Part shown: one piece after another, positions 1 to 12,107 of the stretch
Numbering within the stretch: position 1 is the stretch's first letter
Layout of the letters: each line of letters begins with the position of its first letter
Origin: Graphiopsis chlorocephala
Taxonomy: Eukaryota; Ascomycota; Dothideomycetes; Cladosporiales; Cladosporiaceae
DNA: 64,000 nt
Assembly: GCA_022828445.1 (NCBI GenBank)
Contig: JAIZZJ010000003.1
Location: 372,001 to 436,000, forward strand
Reading direction: 5' to 3'
Notes under the pieces: generated by a model
Databases searched by the model: none
Seen by the model: only the letters and a program-made list of their open reading frames with translations
What the model was told of the DNA's origin: nothing
Translations under genes and position numbers: made by a program

Positions 1-658
1 TCCACCACCACGCCGACCACGCTCGCCAGACACTCACCGACACCAGCCAGCTCGCCCAGGTGCTGCCGCGATTGGCGAGGAGAGGTCTGACTTGCAGTCG
101 TTCTCTGACGTGGCAGCAGTGCCAAGGCACGGTAGTGCACGCCGGATCACATTCTAGCGCATCCTGACACACTGGACCGGGCGCTGCAGCAAATCCGCGA
201 TCAGCAGCGCCCCTGTCAATCAAGCACCTCGCTGCCATTCATCACCGCGCGAACCCCAAAGCGGTCTGAGGCCAACCTCCCGCCTTGCTCACCTCCTGCA
301 CGCTGCCATGTACGCGCCCCGCTCCAGCGCATGGCTGCTGGTGCGCGTGCTCTTCTTCCATATCAACTGCATCGCCCGCCCCAGGCGCACCCGTCTGCTC
401 CTGCATCCGTTTTGTCCACTTGCTGCCCAACTTACTACTGCGTGCTTGCTTGCTCTGTGATCCTGACCCGGCGTGGCTATCCAGATCAACCAGCCCAGTG
501 TGCAATCATTGCGGCTCATACTCATTAACAACCACTACTACTACGCTTCAAGTGGCACCTGCTACTCGTTACATACATCTCGCTGCTTCTGCCGTTGCTG
601 CTGAGATCCCTCACCCCTTTCGCTGGACATTTGGACTCGACCCAATATCATTTCCAGG
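1..658. other. upstream region of the C2H2 gene
   Basis: No convincing gene is seen. Open frames here lack family features and overlap on both strands. Much of the right half is probably promoter and 5' leader of the C2H2 gene that starts at 659. Confidence 0.5.
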
Positions 659-3596
659 ATGACAACTCGCAACCGCGAGCAGACCTTGGCCTTCAGGTAC
701 TTACCTTTTGCTAGTGCTTTTTTCGTTTTTGATTTCCGGCGTTTGGCGATTCTGCGTTGCTTTTGGCCTTTGGGTCTGTTTTGTTTCATATCTAGCTTTC
801 TGGAGCCAGGCCGCCCTCATGACAGTCTCGGATCTCAAGGCCACTTGAGATCACTCTGGAATCTTCCAGACAGCCTGGATGGAGAGCAATGTCAAGATCA
901 CCCGATCTGTGACTCGTCACAGCGTTTGAATTGGACACAGCCCTGTGCCAGGAATTACCTACAGGACATCCGTCCTTTGGATCGACAAACTCCGTGAGGA
1001 ATTGATCTGTGCTCGTCTCTGGTGGCCATAATACCCGGATTTGGACTGCCTGCCAGAGGCATTGGACCCACGTTCTCCTTGATCTTTGTAGTAGTAGTTG
1101 CATTGCAACCGTAGCATCATGACTTCGAGAAATTGATCGTCCTGACGGCTCGCACACATTCGTTGGCGAAGCAAAGTTGGCGTCGAACTCGCTGTCCGAT
1201 CTACATGCGCTGGACCAATCTGCTGGAACACCGTCAAGCTCGACCTTCACGATTCACCCACAAGACTCATTGCTGCTGGTCGTATCTGCAACTTGTACCT
1301 CCACCGAATACATTGGAACATACTGGATCCACTGTCCTCCGATCGACTACATTTCCTAATTGTTCTTTTGAGGAATGCTAACCATCTAACCATGTTTTAC
1401 TTTTCTTTGTCGTTTGGGGTTTCGCATCTTGCCATGACGTGAAGTCAGACTGACGAGTAGTTTTTTTTCAGCGAGGAACTTTCCACTCTGAACTGTCCAG
1501 GATCTTTTCTTTTCTCCGAGCCAGGTGTTGTGGATCACTGGTGCCAATCTCTCCCAGGAGGACCTGCATTGCCATTGACCCCCCCGGATACCGATTCTGA
1601 GCCGGACATGACTGCCAAATGGAACCAAACTACTCTGCCAGAGGACTCGTGGTTCACAGGTTCTGCACAGGACAACAGTACTTACATGCAGTCATCCAGC
1701 AGCGAGTGGGACACGCAGACCTTGCTGTCGTCTGCTCAGGACTTCCAGTCCCTGGATGCTTTCCACTGGAACCACACCTCACATGGATCTGTAGACGCGG
1801 GCTTGTCCCCTGTTTTGAGTCATGAAAGCCAAAGCTCTCATACACTCAACTCATTCTCCGAACCGGAGCTGCCATCCGGCCTGGATCTGTCTTTCACTTT
1901 TGAGCCTACATGGAACCCCACTGGATCATTGATGTGCCGCGATGCCCCTTCCATGCAGCGCCAGCTGCCAGGGAATGCCTTTGTTCCGTCCATGGATGAG
2001 ATGCCTCTTGGAAACCGCATGGATGAAGCCTCAGCCCAGTGGCCTTTGGATTTCATTGGATACTCCTCCCAGGCAGTGTTCTACCCCCATGATGGCCAGA
2101 CTACCCGTCTCGCGGCACGTTCCCCGGCTGTCGCTGCCCCAAGGACATTGCTTCCACGGACTGAGGGCTCTTTTGCTGCTACCACACCAGCTTTTGCCCA
2201 AACCTCCTTGCACAGGCAATACCAACCTTCTACTCAAGGTGGTATGAGCTCTCGCAGGTCTTCGCAAAATGTAAGTAACCATGGATATGCCGTACATGAG
2301 AGCCCAAGGACCACATCCGCATCACACATTGCCCCCAGGCCTGTGACTTCTGGAGATGCCAAGATGTCATCGGGTTTTGCCATGGACCACTTCCAGGCTC
2401 TGCCTCAGTCCCACGGTTTGCCCAGGACCTACACCCAGGATTCTTTCTCGGCCATCACGGACCCTGCCGCGGAGGAGTTCACTGCTTTCATCCAGTATGA
2501 CCAGGACGAACCATCCCCAGTGACCGGAAAATCGAGGTCAGACCCCTCGAAACGACATGCTGATTCTTACTATACTGATTCCCCATGTAGCTACCCCACA
2601 GGCACAAGCTCAATGCAAGCAATGTCAGCTACTGGCTCATCCCAGGAGACCACTGGAACCATGCATGCTAAGGTCGAAGTCGACGTGAAGCCTATCAAGG
2701 TCTCTCCTAAGCCTGCTCCTGCACCACTTGCAGAAGTAGATGAGGGCCGTCACAGGAGCCACCCCCTGTACGCGAAAGGCCCGGATGCTGATGGACTCTT
2801 CCGCTGCCCCTTCAAGGCCAAGGAGAACTGCCCACACAACGCTACCAAGCTGAAGTGCAACTACGAGTAAGAATACAGCCTTTACCTTCCTCCTCCTAAA
2901 CCTAAGATCCATCCCTAACCGTCTTTTCCTTATAGCAAGTTCGTTGATTCCCACCTCAAGCCATTCCGCTGCAGACAAGACGCTTGCGCCAAGCAGGAGT
3001 TCTCTTCCACCGCTTGCCTCCTCCGTCACGAGCGCGAGGCTCACGGCATGCACGGCCACGGCGACCGACCGCACCTTTGCTTCTACACTGGCTGCGAGCG
3101 CGGACTCCCAGGCAATGGTTTTCCGAGGAGGTACAACCTTTTCGACCACATGAAGAGGGTACACGATCACCGTGAGGATACTAGCACTGGCCTCCCCAGC
3201 CCAGAGACCGCCCATGCGGACTCATCAATCAAGAAGACTTCAGGCCGCAAGCGCAAGGCTCCGTCTTCAACTACTTCTGATCCTGTGATGCAGAAGCGCA
3301 AAACCACTCCCCAGGTGGCATCACACACTCCGGTCCAGGGCCCCATTCTTCCACACCAGGACGTTCTGCAGGCGCCAGCCCAGACGGACTCTCACTTGTA
3401 TGCTTCCTCCAGTTACCAGTGGCCCACTGCTTCCCAGAACCTGCAATACACCGTGCCCAGGACTCAGGAACTCCCCAGGAATGACTGCTACCCACAGTGG
3501 ACTGACCAGAGGGCTATGGCTACCAGGAACTTTGACTTCGTCCAGAGCCCTGAGGACCTGTTTGACCCAAACTTCCAGGAGCTCCGCCGTGGGTGA
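659..3596 (+). CDS. C2H2 zinc-finger transcription factor
   Basis: Predicted nuclear DNA-binding regulator of about 697 residues. Exons: 659-696, 1472-2866, 2936-3596. The second exon is open but has no ATG near its 5' end. The ATG at 659 opens a 38-nt exon ending at a CAG/GTACTT donor, and the acceptor TTTTTTTTCAG ends at 1471. The split codon becomes AGC and the frame continues, which supports this first exon. The 775-nt intron is long for this genome. The next intron (2867-2935) has a GTAAGA donor and a CTAAC branch site. Residues 1-450 are rich in Ser, Pro and Gln, typical of an activation region. Cys/His-rich fingers occupy about residues 457-550, including a finger ending HEREAH and one ending HMKRVH, followed by a basic KRK-rich stretch. 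I do not recognise a characterised orthologue; target genes are unknown. Confidence 0.82.
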
Positions 3597-3948
3597 AGTG
3601 CACGTGAGGACTCTGTGCTCCATGCACAAGACGAATGAACAAGCCTGACTGACGCACCAATACTGCATCTATATCCTTTCTGGAGAACGGAGACCCTGGA
3701 GCTGTAAATGCATCCCACATGCTGACTGGCCCTGATGGATCCTGCCGGATTTCGCTCTGGACTTCGCCCTGTTGGACGGATACACCTATTGCCAAGGTGT
3801 ACTGGGACAACTGCCTACTCGTGATCTGCTGATCTGCGACGTGGAACTGCTGCTGCGTTAGCAAGGCCCTCTGGCTGGACATGGGCATCTTCATCTTGGG
3901 ATCGCCGCGTCCAAGAGCCACGGTCGCCCGTACGTCTTCCGTGGCCAT
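3520..3948 (-). CDS. possible small hypothetical protein
   Basis: A 142-residue open frame starts at an ATG on the minus strand and overlaps the last 77 bases of the C2H2 gene tail to tail. Its first 90 or so codons favour C- or G-ending codons, as real genes here do, and read as a plausible soluble protein rich in Gln. The last 40 residues look less coding, so the true 3' end may be spliced. A slightly upstream ATG in another frame gives only 48 residues. No family recognised. Confidence 0.3.
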   Translation of the reverse strand: MATEDVRATVALGRGDPKMKMPMSSQRALLTQQQFHVADQQITSRQLSQYTLAIGVSVQQGEVQSEIRQDPSGPVSMWDAFTAPGSPFSRKDIDAVLVRQSGLFIRLVHGAQSPHVHFTHGGAPGSLGQTGPQGSGRSQSSW

Positions 3949-5259
3949 GGCTTTGAGACATGCCGAGTGAGCATAGCAAGCATGAAGATCGTGTGTGAGG
4001 AATGAAGTTGAGAGATAAGTGTGCTGTTGATGAGTTGCTGGGAATCTCCCGCAAATGGGAATAAATGTGAGATTGGAAGGTGGACCTACCGTTGCTCAAT
4101 GGAGATGGGACGAGGATCGCCAGAGGTGGAGTTTGAAGTTAGATATATATGCCAGAATGATCATTTGCTATACTTTTTTCTGGTCCTTGCTTGTGACTTG
4201 TGACTAAGACACCATTTTATGAACAGCCATCTTCGGCGATTCCTCCCACGTGACGCAGTAAGGTATCTACCTGGTCCGTCTAATGAAAAGAGCACATTGA
4301 CTTGCCAGTCACTGCACGTTGAGCCTGGCACTAACCACGCGCAGATTTCGGTGACTACAAGATGGCACAAAGCCGACCGTGCAGCAGTTGGACTGGTACC
4401 AAGAGTGGCCTGGTGCGGTGAGTAGACTTCTGTCAGCGTCATCAGACAAGTAGAGTTCTTCCGTACACTCCAAGCGTCTCTCTCATCATGGGACCACAAA
4501 ATAGGCTTCTTCTCCACGTGAACTGTATGTTGTCGCCACGCGGTTGAGGCGGAAAACTCTCTCCAGCCCTGGCGGAAAACCCTTTGCGGGAAACCGCACT
4601 GTACAACCAACGTTCCTGGTTGCGCTACTTTCCTTTGATGGGGAGATCTTGTCGTGGAGACCGCTGGAATCGCTGGAAGCGGCAGGTGGAGGAATCCCGA
4701 TGATCACATGATTTGTTCGTCTTGAACACTATGGAATGGCTACGGATGGGAGTAGTCCGTGACTAAATTGAGCTGTATTGCCGACCTGGGCGTAAGCTTT
4801 GCGCGGTACACAACAAGGCACAAGTTGTGCACAGGCTTCGGGTGCCTACAGGCGACGCTGCATGCACTGCGATCGATCCAATGCCGCCGATCTAAGTGTC
4901 TCTTGCAGAATGGCTGCACGTAATAGAGTTTGAGAAGCGAATTCAGCGCTGTACTCCCAGTCTCCCACAGCGTGAAGTGAGAGCATCCCGAGGCACTTTC
5001 CGCGTCCACTTGCCGACCCCAGCCTTTCCAACCCACAGTTCTCCGCACGCCTGTCCGCATGCGCTGGGAGCCGTACGGGGCGGTACACTTTTTTGTATAG
5101 CCAAGAACATCGGGATGATCACTCAGCCCGAGAGTCAAGGAACGCCTGTACCTGCACTGTGACCCCGCCCCAGCGATGTCCGACAGCAGAGCAGTATAAG
5201 AAGCAGACGGTGGCACTGCATTTGGGGGCCATGAGACAAGCCATCATCTCGCCGCCACC
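3949..5259. other. intergenic region before the GH36 gene
   Basis: No supported gene. Short open frames on both strands lack recognisable domains. The right end holds the alpha-galactosidase promoter elements listed separately. Confidence 0.5.
5162..5200. promoter_or_regulatory. CreA-like sites and TATA-like box of the GH36 gene
   Basis: On the minus strand CTGGGG (5168-5173) and GCGGGG (5163-5168) overlap; both fit SYGGRG, the binding consensus of the carbon-catabolite repressor CreA/CRE1. TATAAG lies at 5195-5200, 60 bp before the start codon. Glucose repression of the gene is an inference from these sites; such short motifs also occur by chance. Confidence 0.4.
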
Positions 5260-7611
5260 ATGACAGCCTCACGAGCACTTCTCGGCCTCTCTCTTGCCGG
5301 TGTCGCGACATTGGCCAGTGCTGGTACGTATCTTTGCTTCTTCACAGACGCCACCAAAGCTTGACAGTGCCACAAGTGCTAACTATCGAACAGCCGTCAC
5401 TGCCAATGGCAACAACTTCACCTTGACTGGTGATGATTCGTCGTACCTTTTCCAGGTCGGCAAGCAGGGCGATCTTGTGAGCAACCACTTCGGAGGCGTC
5501 GTCGACGAGTTCGTCGACCCACCTTCTATCAACCCATCTGGATGGATCGACGGCCTGGGCAACCTTCGTCGCGAGTTCCCCGATATTGGACGCAGTGACA
5601 TGCGCCTTCCCGCTATTCATATCTCTCACGCCGACGGCAATACTGTCACGGCATTCACCTACCAATCTCACGAGATCGTTGAAGGCAAGCCGGAGATTCC
5701 TGGCCTTCCAGCGACCTATGGCAACGACAGTGATGTCTCCACTATCATTGTGCATCTCTACGACAATGTTTCTGACGTTGCTGCCGCACTGTCGTACTCT
5801 ATGTTCCCCAAGTACAACGCCGTCGCAAGGAGCTTCAAGATCACCAACAACGGAACTGAAGACATCAGCATCGAAAGAGCGGCAGCGTTCTCCGTTGATC
5901 TGCCCAACATCGAGCTCGACATGATCGAGCTCCAGGGAGACTGGTCTCACGAAATGAACAAGGTCAAGCGTCCGGTGCAATTCGGCGAGACTAGCTTCCG
6001 CAGCAGCGTCGGCTATGCTTCCCACATCCACAATCCTTTCTTCGCCCTCACCTCTCCGTCCACGACCGAGACTCAGGGTGAGGCTTGGGGTTTCAACCTG
6101 GTCTACTCTGGCTCCTTTGAAGCGACTGCCGAGCGCTTCAGCAACGGATTCGTCCGTGTGCTTTTGGGTCTGAACTCATTGCATGCCAGCATCCCAGTGA
6201 AGCCTGGCAACAGCTTCCAATCGCCCGAAGCCGTGGCTGTCTACTCCACCCAGGGTCTTGGTGGCATGTCAAGATCTTTCCACGACCTATACCGCAACCA
6301 CCTCTCTCGCTCCAAGTTCACGTCGGAGACTAGGCCGATCCTCCTCAACTCTTGGGAAGGTGTTTACTTTGACTTCAACGCGAGTTCGCTCGAGGTCCTT
6401 GCCCAAGAGACTGCGGATTTGGGTATCTCGCTCTTTGTCAACGACGATGGCTGGTTCGGCCAGGCCCCTTACGCTCGTGTCAATGACACTGCCGGTCTTG
6501 GTGACTGGACTCCGAATGAGGACCGCTTCCCCAACGGCTTTGGCAACTATGTTTCCAACGTTACGAACTTGGATGTTTTGAACTCTACCGAGAAGTTGAA
6601 GTTTGGTCTTTGGTTTGAGCCTGAAATGGTCAACCCGAACTCTAGCCTCTACCTCGAGCACCCTGACTGGGTGTTGCACGCTGGCAAGCACGCAAGAACT
6701 CTGACTCGCAATGAGCTCGTGCTCAACCTTGGCCTGCCCGAGGTGCAGGAATACATCATCGACTCCGTCTCTAAGATCCTCGACACTGCTGATGTCACTT
6801 ACATCAAGTGGGACAACAACCGTGGCATCCACGAGATGTCAGCGCCTTCTGACAACTACAACTACATGCTCGGCATCTACCACGTGATCGACACCCTGAC
6901 CACCAAGTACCCGGATGTCCTCTGGGAAGGCTGTGCCTCTGGTGGCGGCCGCTTCGATCCTGGTCTCCTCCACTACTGGCCTCAGCACTGGACTTCCGAC
7001 AACACTGACGCTGCCGACCGTCTGACCATCCAGCTCGGTACCTCACTTGCCTACCCTCCTTCGGCGATGGGATGCCACGTCTCTGTCGTCCCCAACCACC
7101 TGACCGCCCGCAACGTCTCGATCGAGTACCGCGCCCACGTCGCTCTCATGGTAAGCCCATCCCTTCTTCCCTCCTCTTTCCCACATACCAAAAATAAAAA
7201 TTAACACCTCCCCAGTGCGGCTCCTTCGGCTTCGAACTCAAGCCCTCAGACCTCACCCCCGAAGAATCCGCCGCCATCCCGTCCATCCTCGCCGCCTGGA
7301 AGGAAATCAACCCGATCGTCATCACCGGCAGCTTCTACCGCCTGCGCCTGCCCGAAGACTCCAACTGGCCCGCCGTGCAGTTCGTCAACAAGGAAGAAGA
7401 CAAGTCCTTCGTCCTCGCGTTCCAGCAGCACGCTTCTATTAAGCCTGCGCCGCCACCACTCAAAATGCAGGGCCTGGATGCCGACGCCAGATACTCCAGC
7501 AATGTCTTCAACGGTACTTACAGTGGCAAGACGCTGATGAACTCGGGACTGAACCTGGACTTTGAGACTGGTGACTATCAGAGCTTGCTAGTTTGGTTGT
7601 ATAAGGAGTAG
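5260..7611 (+). CDS. aglC: secreted alpha-galactosidase, GH36
   Basis: Hydrolyses terminal alpha-1,6-galactose from raffinose-type sugars and galactomannans outside the cell. Exons: 5260-5323, 5394-7150, 7216-7611, giving about 738 residues, the usual length of fungal GH36 enzymes. The start ATG follows GCCGCCACC and encodes a signal peptide (LLGLSLAGVATLASA). The first intron has a GTGCTAAC branch site and the split codon restores Ala. The nucleophile is Asp495 in YIKWDNNR and the acid/base is about Asp557 in TSDNTDA, after the ASGGGRFDPG motif. Many NxS/T sites fit secretion. The symbol follows Aspergillus GH36 AglC and is a family-level assignment. A GH27 alpha-galactosidase lies 6.8 kb downstream. 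Confidence 0.93.
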
Positions 7612-9140
7612 AGTGCTCGTTGGGCTGTACTGCTTATTGTGAATACGAATCTGATGACGACAACGGGCGGTGACGTTGGGTAATTAATGGTGCTTGTCAC
7701 ATGGACAAGAGGCCTAACGAGACATGACCCTAAAAGTAAATAGCATACGAGTGAATCAATGGAGACTGTGGATCTCTTGAGATAATCGTCCTTTTCTGCA
7801 ATGTGTTCTGAATATGTGCAAGGCAAGATGGTGTTCACCATCGCTGGTCGAGCTGTGGATGTCCAGCTCTGGCTTCGTGGCTGGAAGCATATACAGGCTC
7901 AGGCATTTGCACTGTCAATGTAAGCTCTTTCTCCAGCCAACTGGCAGTGCTCGGCTCGAGAACTCCAGTCGGTCTTGCTGGTATGCTCGTGAAGTACTGT
8001 CGTCTTGGCCATGTCCACACTCTCGGACTTAAAACTGCTAAATTCGATTATACTGCCGCTCCTAGAGAGCCGCTCGTGTCCGACCACTGCAAGTGAATTT
8101 GTCCAATGTTGATCAAGCTGGGCTATTGCCACTGATGACTGCGCTTATTACTTGCTGTTGTGAATGTCATAGGTTCAGATACCGAGAGGACGAAATTTTC
8201 CCTAATGCGATATGCGATGTCTAGTATTCGTTGAGCGCGGTGTGATTGATGCCGCGGGTCGACGAACATGGCTGGGTATTCGTGCATATAATATCGCCGT
8301 CTTCTGAAGGCTGCGGAATTGTCAACGACCTTCTCACGTAGTTCTCCAGTCGCTGCTACCAAAGTAGTTCGTGCTCACACATAGCATCTCAGCAGCTACC
8401 AGAGTAGTATCGGCAAGTGTAGTGTCCAATTCGACGAGGGTTGCCGTTGAGATAGTGCTAGACCTTGGTTCGTGTCTCAGCATCTAGAATGCTCGTGCGG
8501 TCAGATTCGGGATTCAATTTGACGATGCTTAGCCACCGAGATGCGGTGAATGCAGTGGCAAGAGCTGTGTGCGTATTAATGCGCAAGAACTTCTGTCGGC
8601 TCGCGCTGTTGTGCAGGACGTTGTGGTCGCCTCCAGCCTTTCGTTCGTTCACGGTCTCCCTGTGGTCGATCCTGCGTACGAGTGGTTTGCTTGTCAACTC
8701 TTTGCAGTCATGGGACAGCGAGCTGCATGCCTCGAAAACACTGCATTATACCATTGAAGTATAGCCACCGTCGCCATAACAGAAGTACCGAAGACGGAGC
8801 GTCACCGCTGGCCTGTCCGCATTGTGACGGCTACATCGCTCTCACATGCGCATCGAGATACCAACAGCATGCGCATAATTGTCTGCTCACCAAACACGTG
8901 ATATGAAGCCATTGGGAAAGATAATTGCTTGCGCAAAATGTTTGTCCGTTTCCTGGATATTCTACATCGGCCGAAAAAAATGTATGCGCCAACCACTCGA
9001 ATCTTACAATCCGCTCCAGAATCGGGATTGTTTCACAAATGCCTCATCTGCGCCAGCGCAAAACACAGTCCTGCCGACCTCCAAGTCACAGCCACCATAA
9101 GCGCCTCGAATCTTTTCTATTTCCAATCGTCGAGGATCGC
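7612..9140. other. intergenic, no gene seen
   Basis: The 1.5 kb between the convergent GH36 and SNU13 genes contains only short unsupported frames. It probably holds the two 3' untranslated regions. No repeat or RNA gene is recognised. Confidence 0.5.
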
Positions 9141-9581
9141 TTAGATCATGAGACGCTCGACCTTGTCCTTGAGGGTGCGGATCTGGCCCATGAGGTCGGA
9201 GGCCTCGTTGGTGGTGATGCTGCAGCTGATGACAGCGCGGCTGACACCGCAGGCGCGGCCGAGAGCCATCTTGCTGGGGACGTAAACCTGGAAAGAAAAA
9301 ATGTTAGAAGAAATTTATCTTGCTTCATTCAGTATGCGCCGGCGACTTACGTAGGGAGTGTTCTTGTCCTCGCAGAGAAGAGGCAGGTGGAGAAGGATGG
9401 CCAGAGGAGCGGTGTCGGCGGCGAGGATGACAATCTCAGAGATACCTCTGTTGAGGGTCTTGGTGGCCTCGTTGGCACCCTTCTTGAGCTGGCGGTAGTG
9501 GCTGGCCTGCTGCACAAGGTCGAGGATCTCCTGGGAGAGAGCCTGGTCGGCGACGGGCCATGCGGCGGATTCAGCGGACAT
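9141..9581 (-). CDS. SNU13: U4/U6 snRNP and box C/D snoRNP protein Snu13
   Basis: Binds kink-turn RNA in U4 snRNA (spliceosomal tri-snRNP) and in box C/D snoRNAs (rRNA 2'-O-methylation). Minus-strand exons 9581-9351 and 9287-9141 join in phase 0 to give 125 residues; yeast Snu13 has 126. The L7Ae/L30e/Gadd45 fold is clear from KKGANEATKTLNRG, EIVILAADTAPLAILLHLP, LCEDKNTPYVYVPSK and LGRACGVSRAVISC. The intron is 63 nt with a GTAAGT donor. The gene is divergent from VMA3, sharing a 391-bp spacer. Confidence 0.97.
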
Positions 9582-9972
9582 GATGTTGGTTGTTGGTGGG
9601 TTGTGAAGTGAAAGGGTATATAGACAAAGCTCGCCCAGATAATTCGCGCGGGTTCACGGCCTTGGGATTATTGTATGAAATGCTCAGAGAGTCGGTCGCA
9701 AGATGCACGCGCAAAAGCTGCAATTTCTTGACGAAGAGCGGGCGCGGCGCTAATGCGCGGCTACGGTCCGCCCGCTGCGGGAACGGTAGCCATCCAGCCG
9801 CCAAGAGACAGCAGCTCCTGCCTGGCCGTCACGACTGCTCTCCAGCTATCGCCGTCACCATTGAATCGAGCCGCCACACGCCTTCATCAGCCTTTTCCGC
9901 ATCACGTCGTCGAGCTAAACGCAACAGTCGACCTTTGTATCTTCCGAACGACACCTCACACACATACTAGCC
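9582..9972. promoter_or_regulatory. shared divergent promoter SNU13/VMA3
   Basis: A 391-bp spacer separates the start codons of two constitutively needed, divergently transcribed genes. A TATATAG stretch lies at 9617-9623 on the SNU13 side. Co-regulation is inference. Confidence 0.4.
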
Positions 9973-10973
9973 ATGTCTACCGATCTCTGGTGAGTTTACG
10001 CCGCAGACGACCTCGAGGGGCCAAGTGGAAGGCGAGGGTGGCCATCATGGTCAAGGAAGCTTTTGGAAGCACACTGGCGCCGCCACTGGGTCGAGAGAAT
10101 CTTCTTTGAACAGTTCGTGCTGACTTTCATGCCTTTTTAGCCCCGTGTATGCCGTAAGTGCCGTATCCCAATATCCAAACACGGCTGCCTCCAGCTCCTT
10201 TCCGCGGCGCGACGCGACTATTCGTTCTTACCAGGAGGCGATACCACGATGAGGCGTTTTGCGCCGCGAGATAGAGACATGCATGAGGAGATGTGCAGAT
10301 GTACAACAACACCCACTAACACATCATAACAGCCGTTCTTCGGAGCGATGGGCTGCACTGCCGCCATCGTCTTCACCTGCTTCGGTGCCGCCTACGGTAC
10401 CGCTAAGGCTGGTGTTGGTATCTCTGCCATGGGCGTGCTCAGGCCCGACCTGATTGTCAAGAGTACGTCTATTGCCGCACAAAAGAAGATGGATGAATGG
10501 ATATGCGCTGCTTCGCGGAACTCAACGCGACCAGCGCAGACTTCATTCATGCCTCATGCCCCAGCGCAGCTACTAACAAGTCCGCAGACATTATTCCCGT
10601 CATTATGGCTGGTATCATTGCCATTTACGGTCTCGTCGTTTCCGTCTTGATCTCCAACCAGCTTGGCCAGAAGACCTCTCTCTTCACTGGTTTCATCCAG
10701 CTGGGTGCCGGTCTCTCCGTCGGTCTTGCTGGTCTTGCCGCTGGTTTCGCCATCGGCATTGTTGGTGACGCCGGTGTCCGTGGTACCGCTCAGCAACCCA
10801 GACTCTTCGTCGGCATGATTCTTATTCTCATTTTCGCTGAAGTTCTTGGTAAGTCTCAGCGCATACGTCATCTGTCAGTCAACATAATCTGTTGCTAACC
10901 TCACACCACAGGTCTTTACGGCTTGATTGTTGCTCTGCTCATGAACTCCCGCGCCAGCGAGTCCACTTGCTAG
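9973..10973 (+). CDS. VMA3: V-type proton ATPase proteolipid subunit c
   Basis: Forms the c-ring of the vacuolar H+-ATPase Vo sector and carries protons across the membrane. Five exons: 9973-9989, 10141-10153, 10333-10462, 10588-10848, 10912-10973. The product is exactly 160 residues, as in yeast Vma3. The first two coding exons are only 17 and 13 nt; together they encode MSTDLCPVYA, matching the conserved N-terminus, so these micro-exons are well supported. Four hydrophobic helices are visible, and the proton-carrying glutamate is Glu138 in IFAEVLGLYG. The paralogue Vma11 has a similar core, but the N-terminus CPVYAPFFG fits Vma3. Confidence 0.96.
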
Positions 10974-12107
10974 ACGAATCGTCAAGACACCAGATGCGCG
11001 ACAAGCCTAGCGATACCCAAGACGCATCAACAAAATTGTGGAGGTTGAGGTGAAGGAAGTGGAAATAGTGGTGGAACATCTGTGGTCACGCACACGCGTG
11101 CTTCATGCCCGAGTGACGACAGGTTAGAACGTGTGTTTTCCTTTGGCATGTAGTTGTATATTGCACCCGGCGTTTGAGCTTAGAGACTAGGTACCATTTG
11201 TGTGTATGTACGTTTCTCATCAGTAATGGAGCTTGTTGATATGTACAGACACAATACTTACGTACGAGTTTGTGACCCGTGAACTAGCCACAGCGTTATT
11301 ACTATCTATGTGTATGAGCACCCTAGTGTACAGGCAGTAATATGACCTCCGGTGAGATACTGTGCACATCGCACGTGATCTCAGAAGCCAGGGTACTAGT
11401 ACTTCCAACTATAGAGATTAGAAACCTTACTTACCATCGAGAGGGCGTACACAAGGGCTATATACCAGCATGTAACTGTCATCGGATGCCCAACCGAAGA
11501 TACCTTATAGAAATGGAATCTCCAGTCAGCTCACTTCGGAACGTCCGCTTATCGATCGGTTATCCCAACCCGGCAGTCACAAGTGGCATGGGTTCGGTCT
11601 CAGGCCCGCAGCAACCGCATACAATCCGCTATATGTCCTTTCAGACACCGCTGCACTCGCCCAGACGCGGTGTTGGAGAGACGTAACAGATTGTGCGCGG
11701 TTTAACATACACATGACAATTCCGGGCTCTGCAATGCAGCAGTTGGAAGCGCCTGGGAGGGCAATTCGCAGCGAAGTATGACCGTTCTTAGCAAATATTC
11801 CCGACAGCGAGAGTGGCTCGAAGTGGGTGCCGAACGCAGCTTCCCCACCATGGCGGACCTTTCGTCTGGACCCCACTTCGCCAATGATTGTATACATCAT
11901 CTGCCGAGTTACGGCGCGAGCGGTCATTATTCCACTGGTAAGAAGAGACGAAGCCTTCCGCTGTTATTTCCTCCTCTGTATTCACCTCCTCCTTCACACA
12001 AAACCACATACACACGCCCTTGCGTCAGAAGAAGACGCAGAGCCCACCTAGTCTACGAGACGCACAAGACCATTTGCAAGAGAAAACACCACAACACAGG
12101 ACAAACC
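10974..12107. other. intergenic, SFA1 promoter side
   Basis: No gene supported. The region before 12108 is probably the promoter and leader of SFA1; the left part is the VMA3 3' region. Frames across 11342-12107 overlap on both strands and lack domain features. Confidence 0.5.

Noticed and set aside
5342..6031. 229-codon minus-strand frame
   Set aside because: Antisense to GH36 alpha-galactosidase; the plus frame has catalytic motifs.
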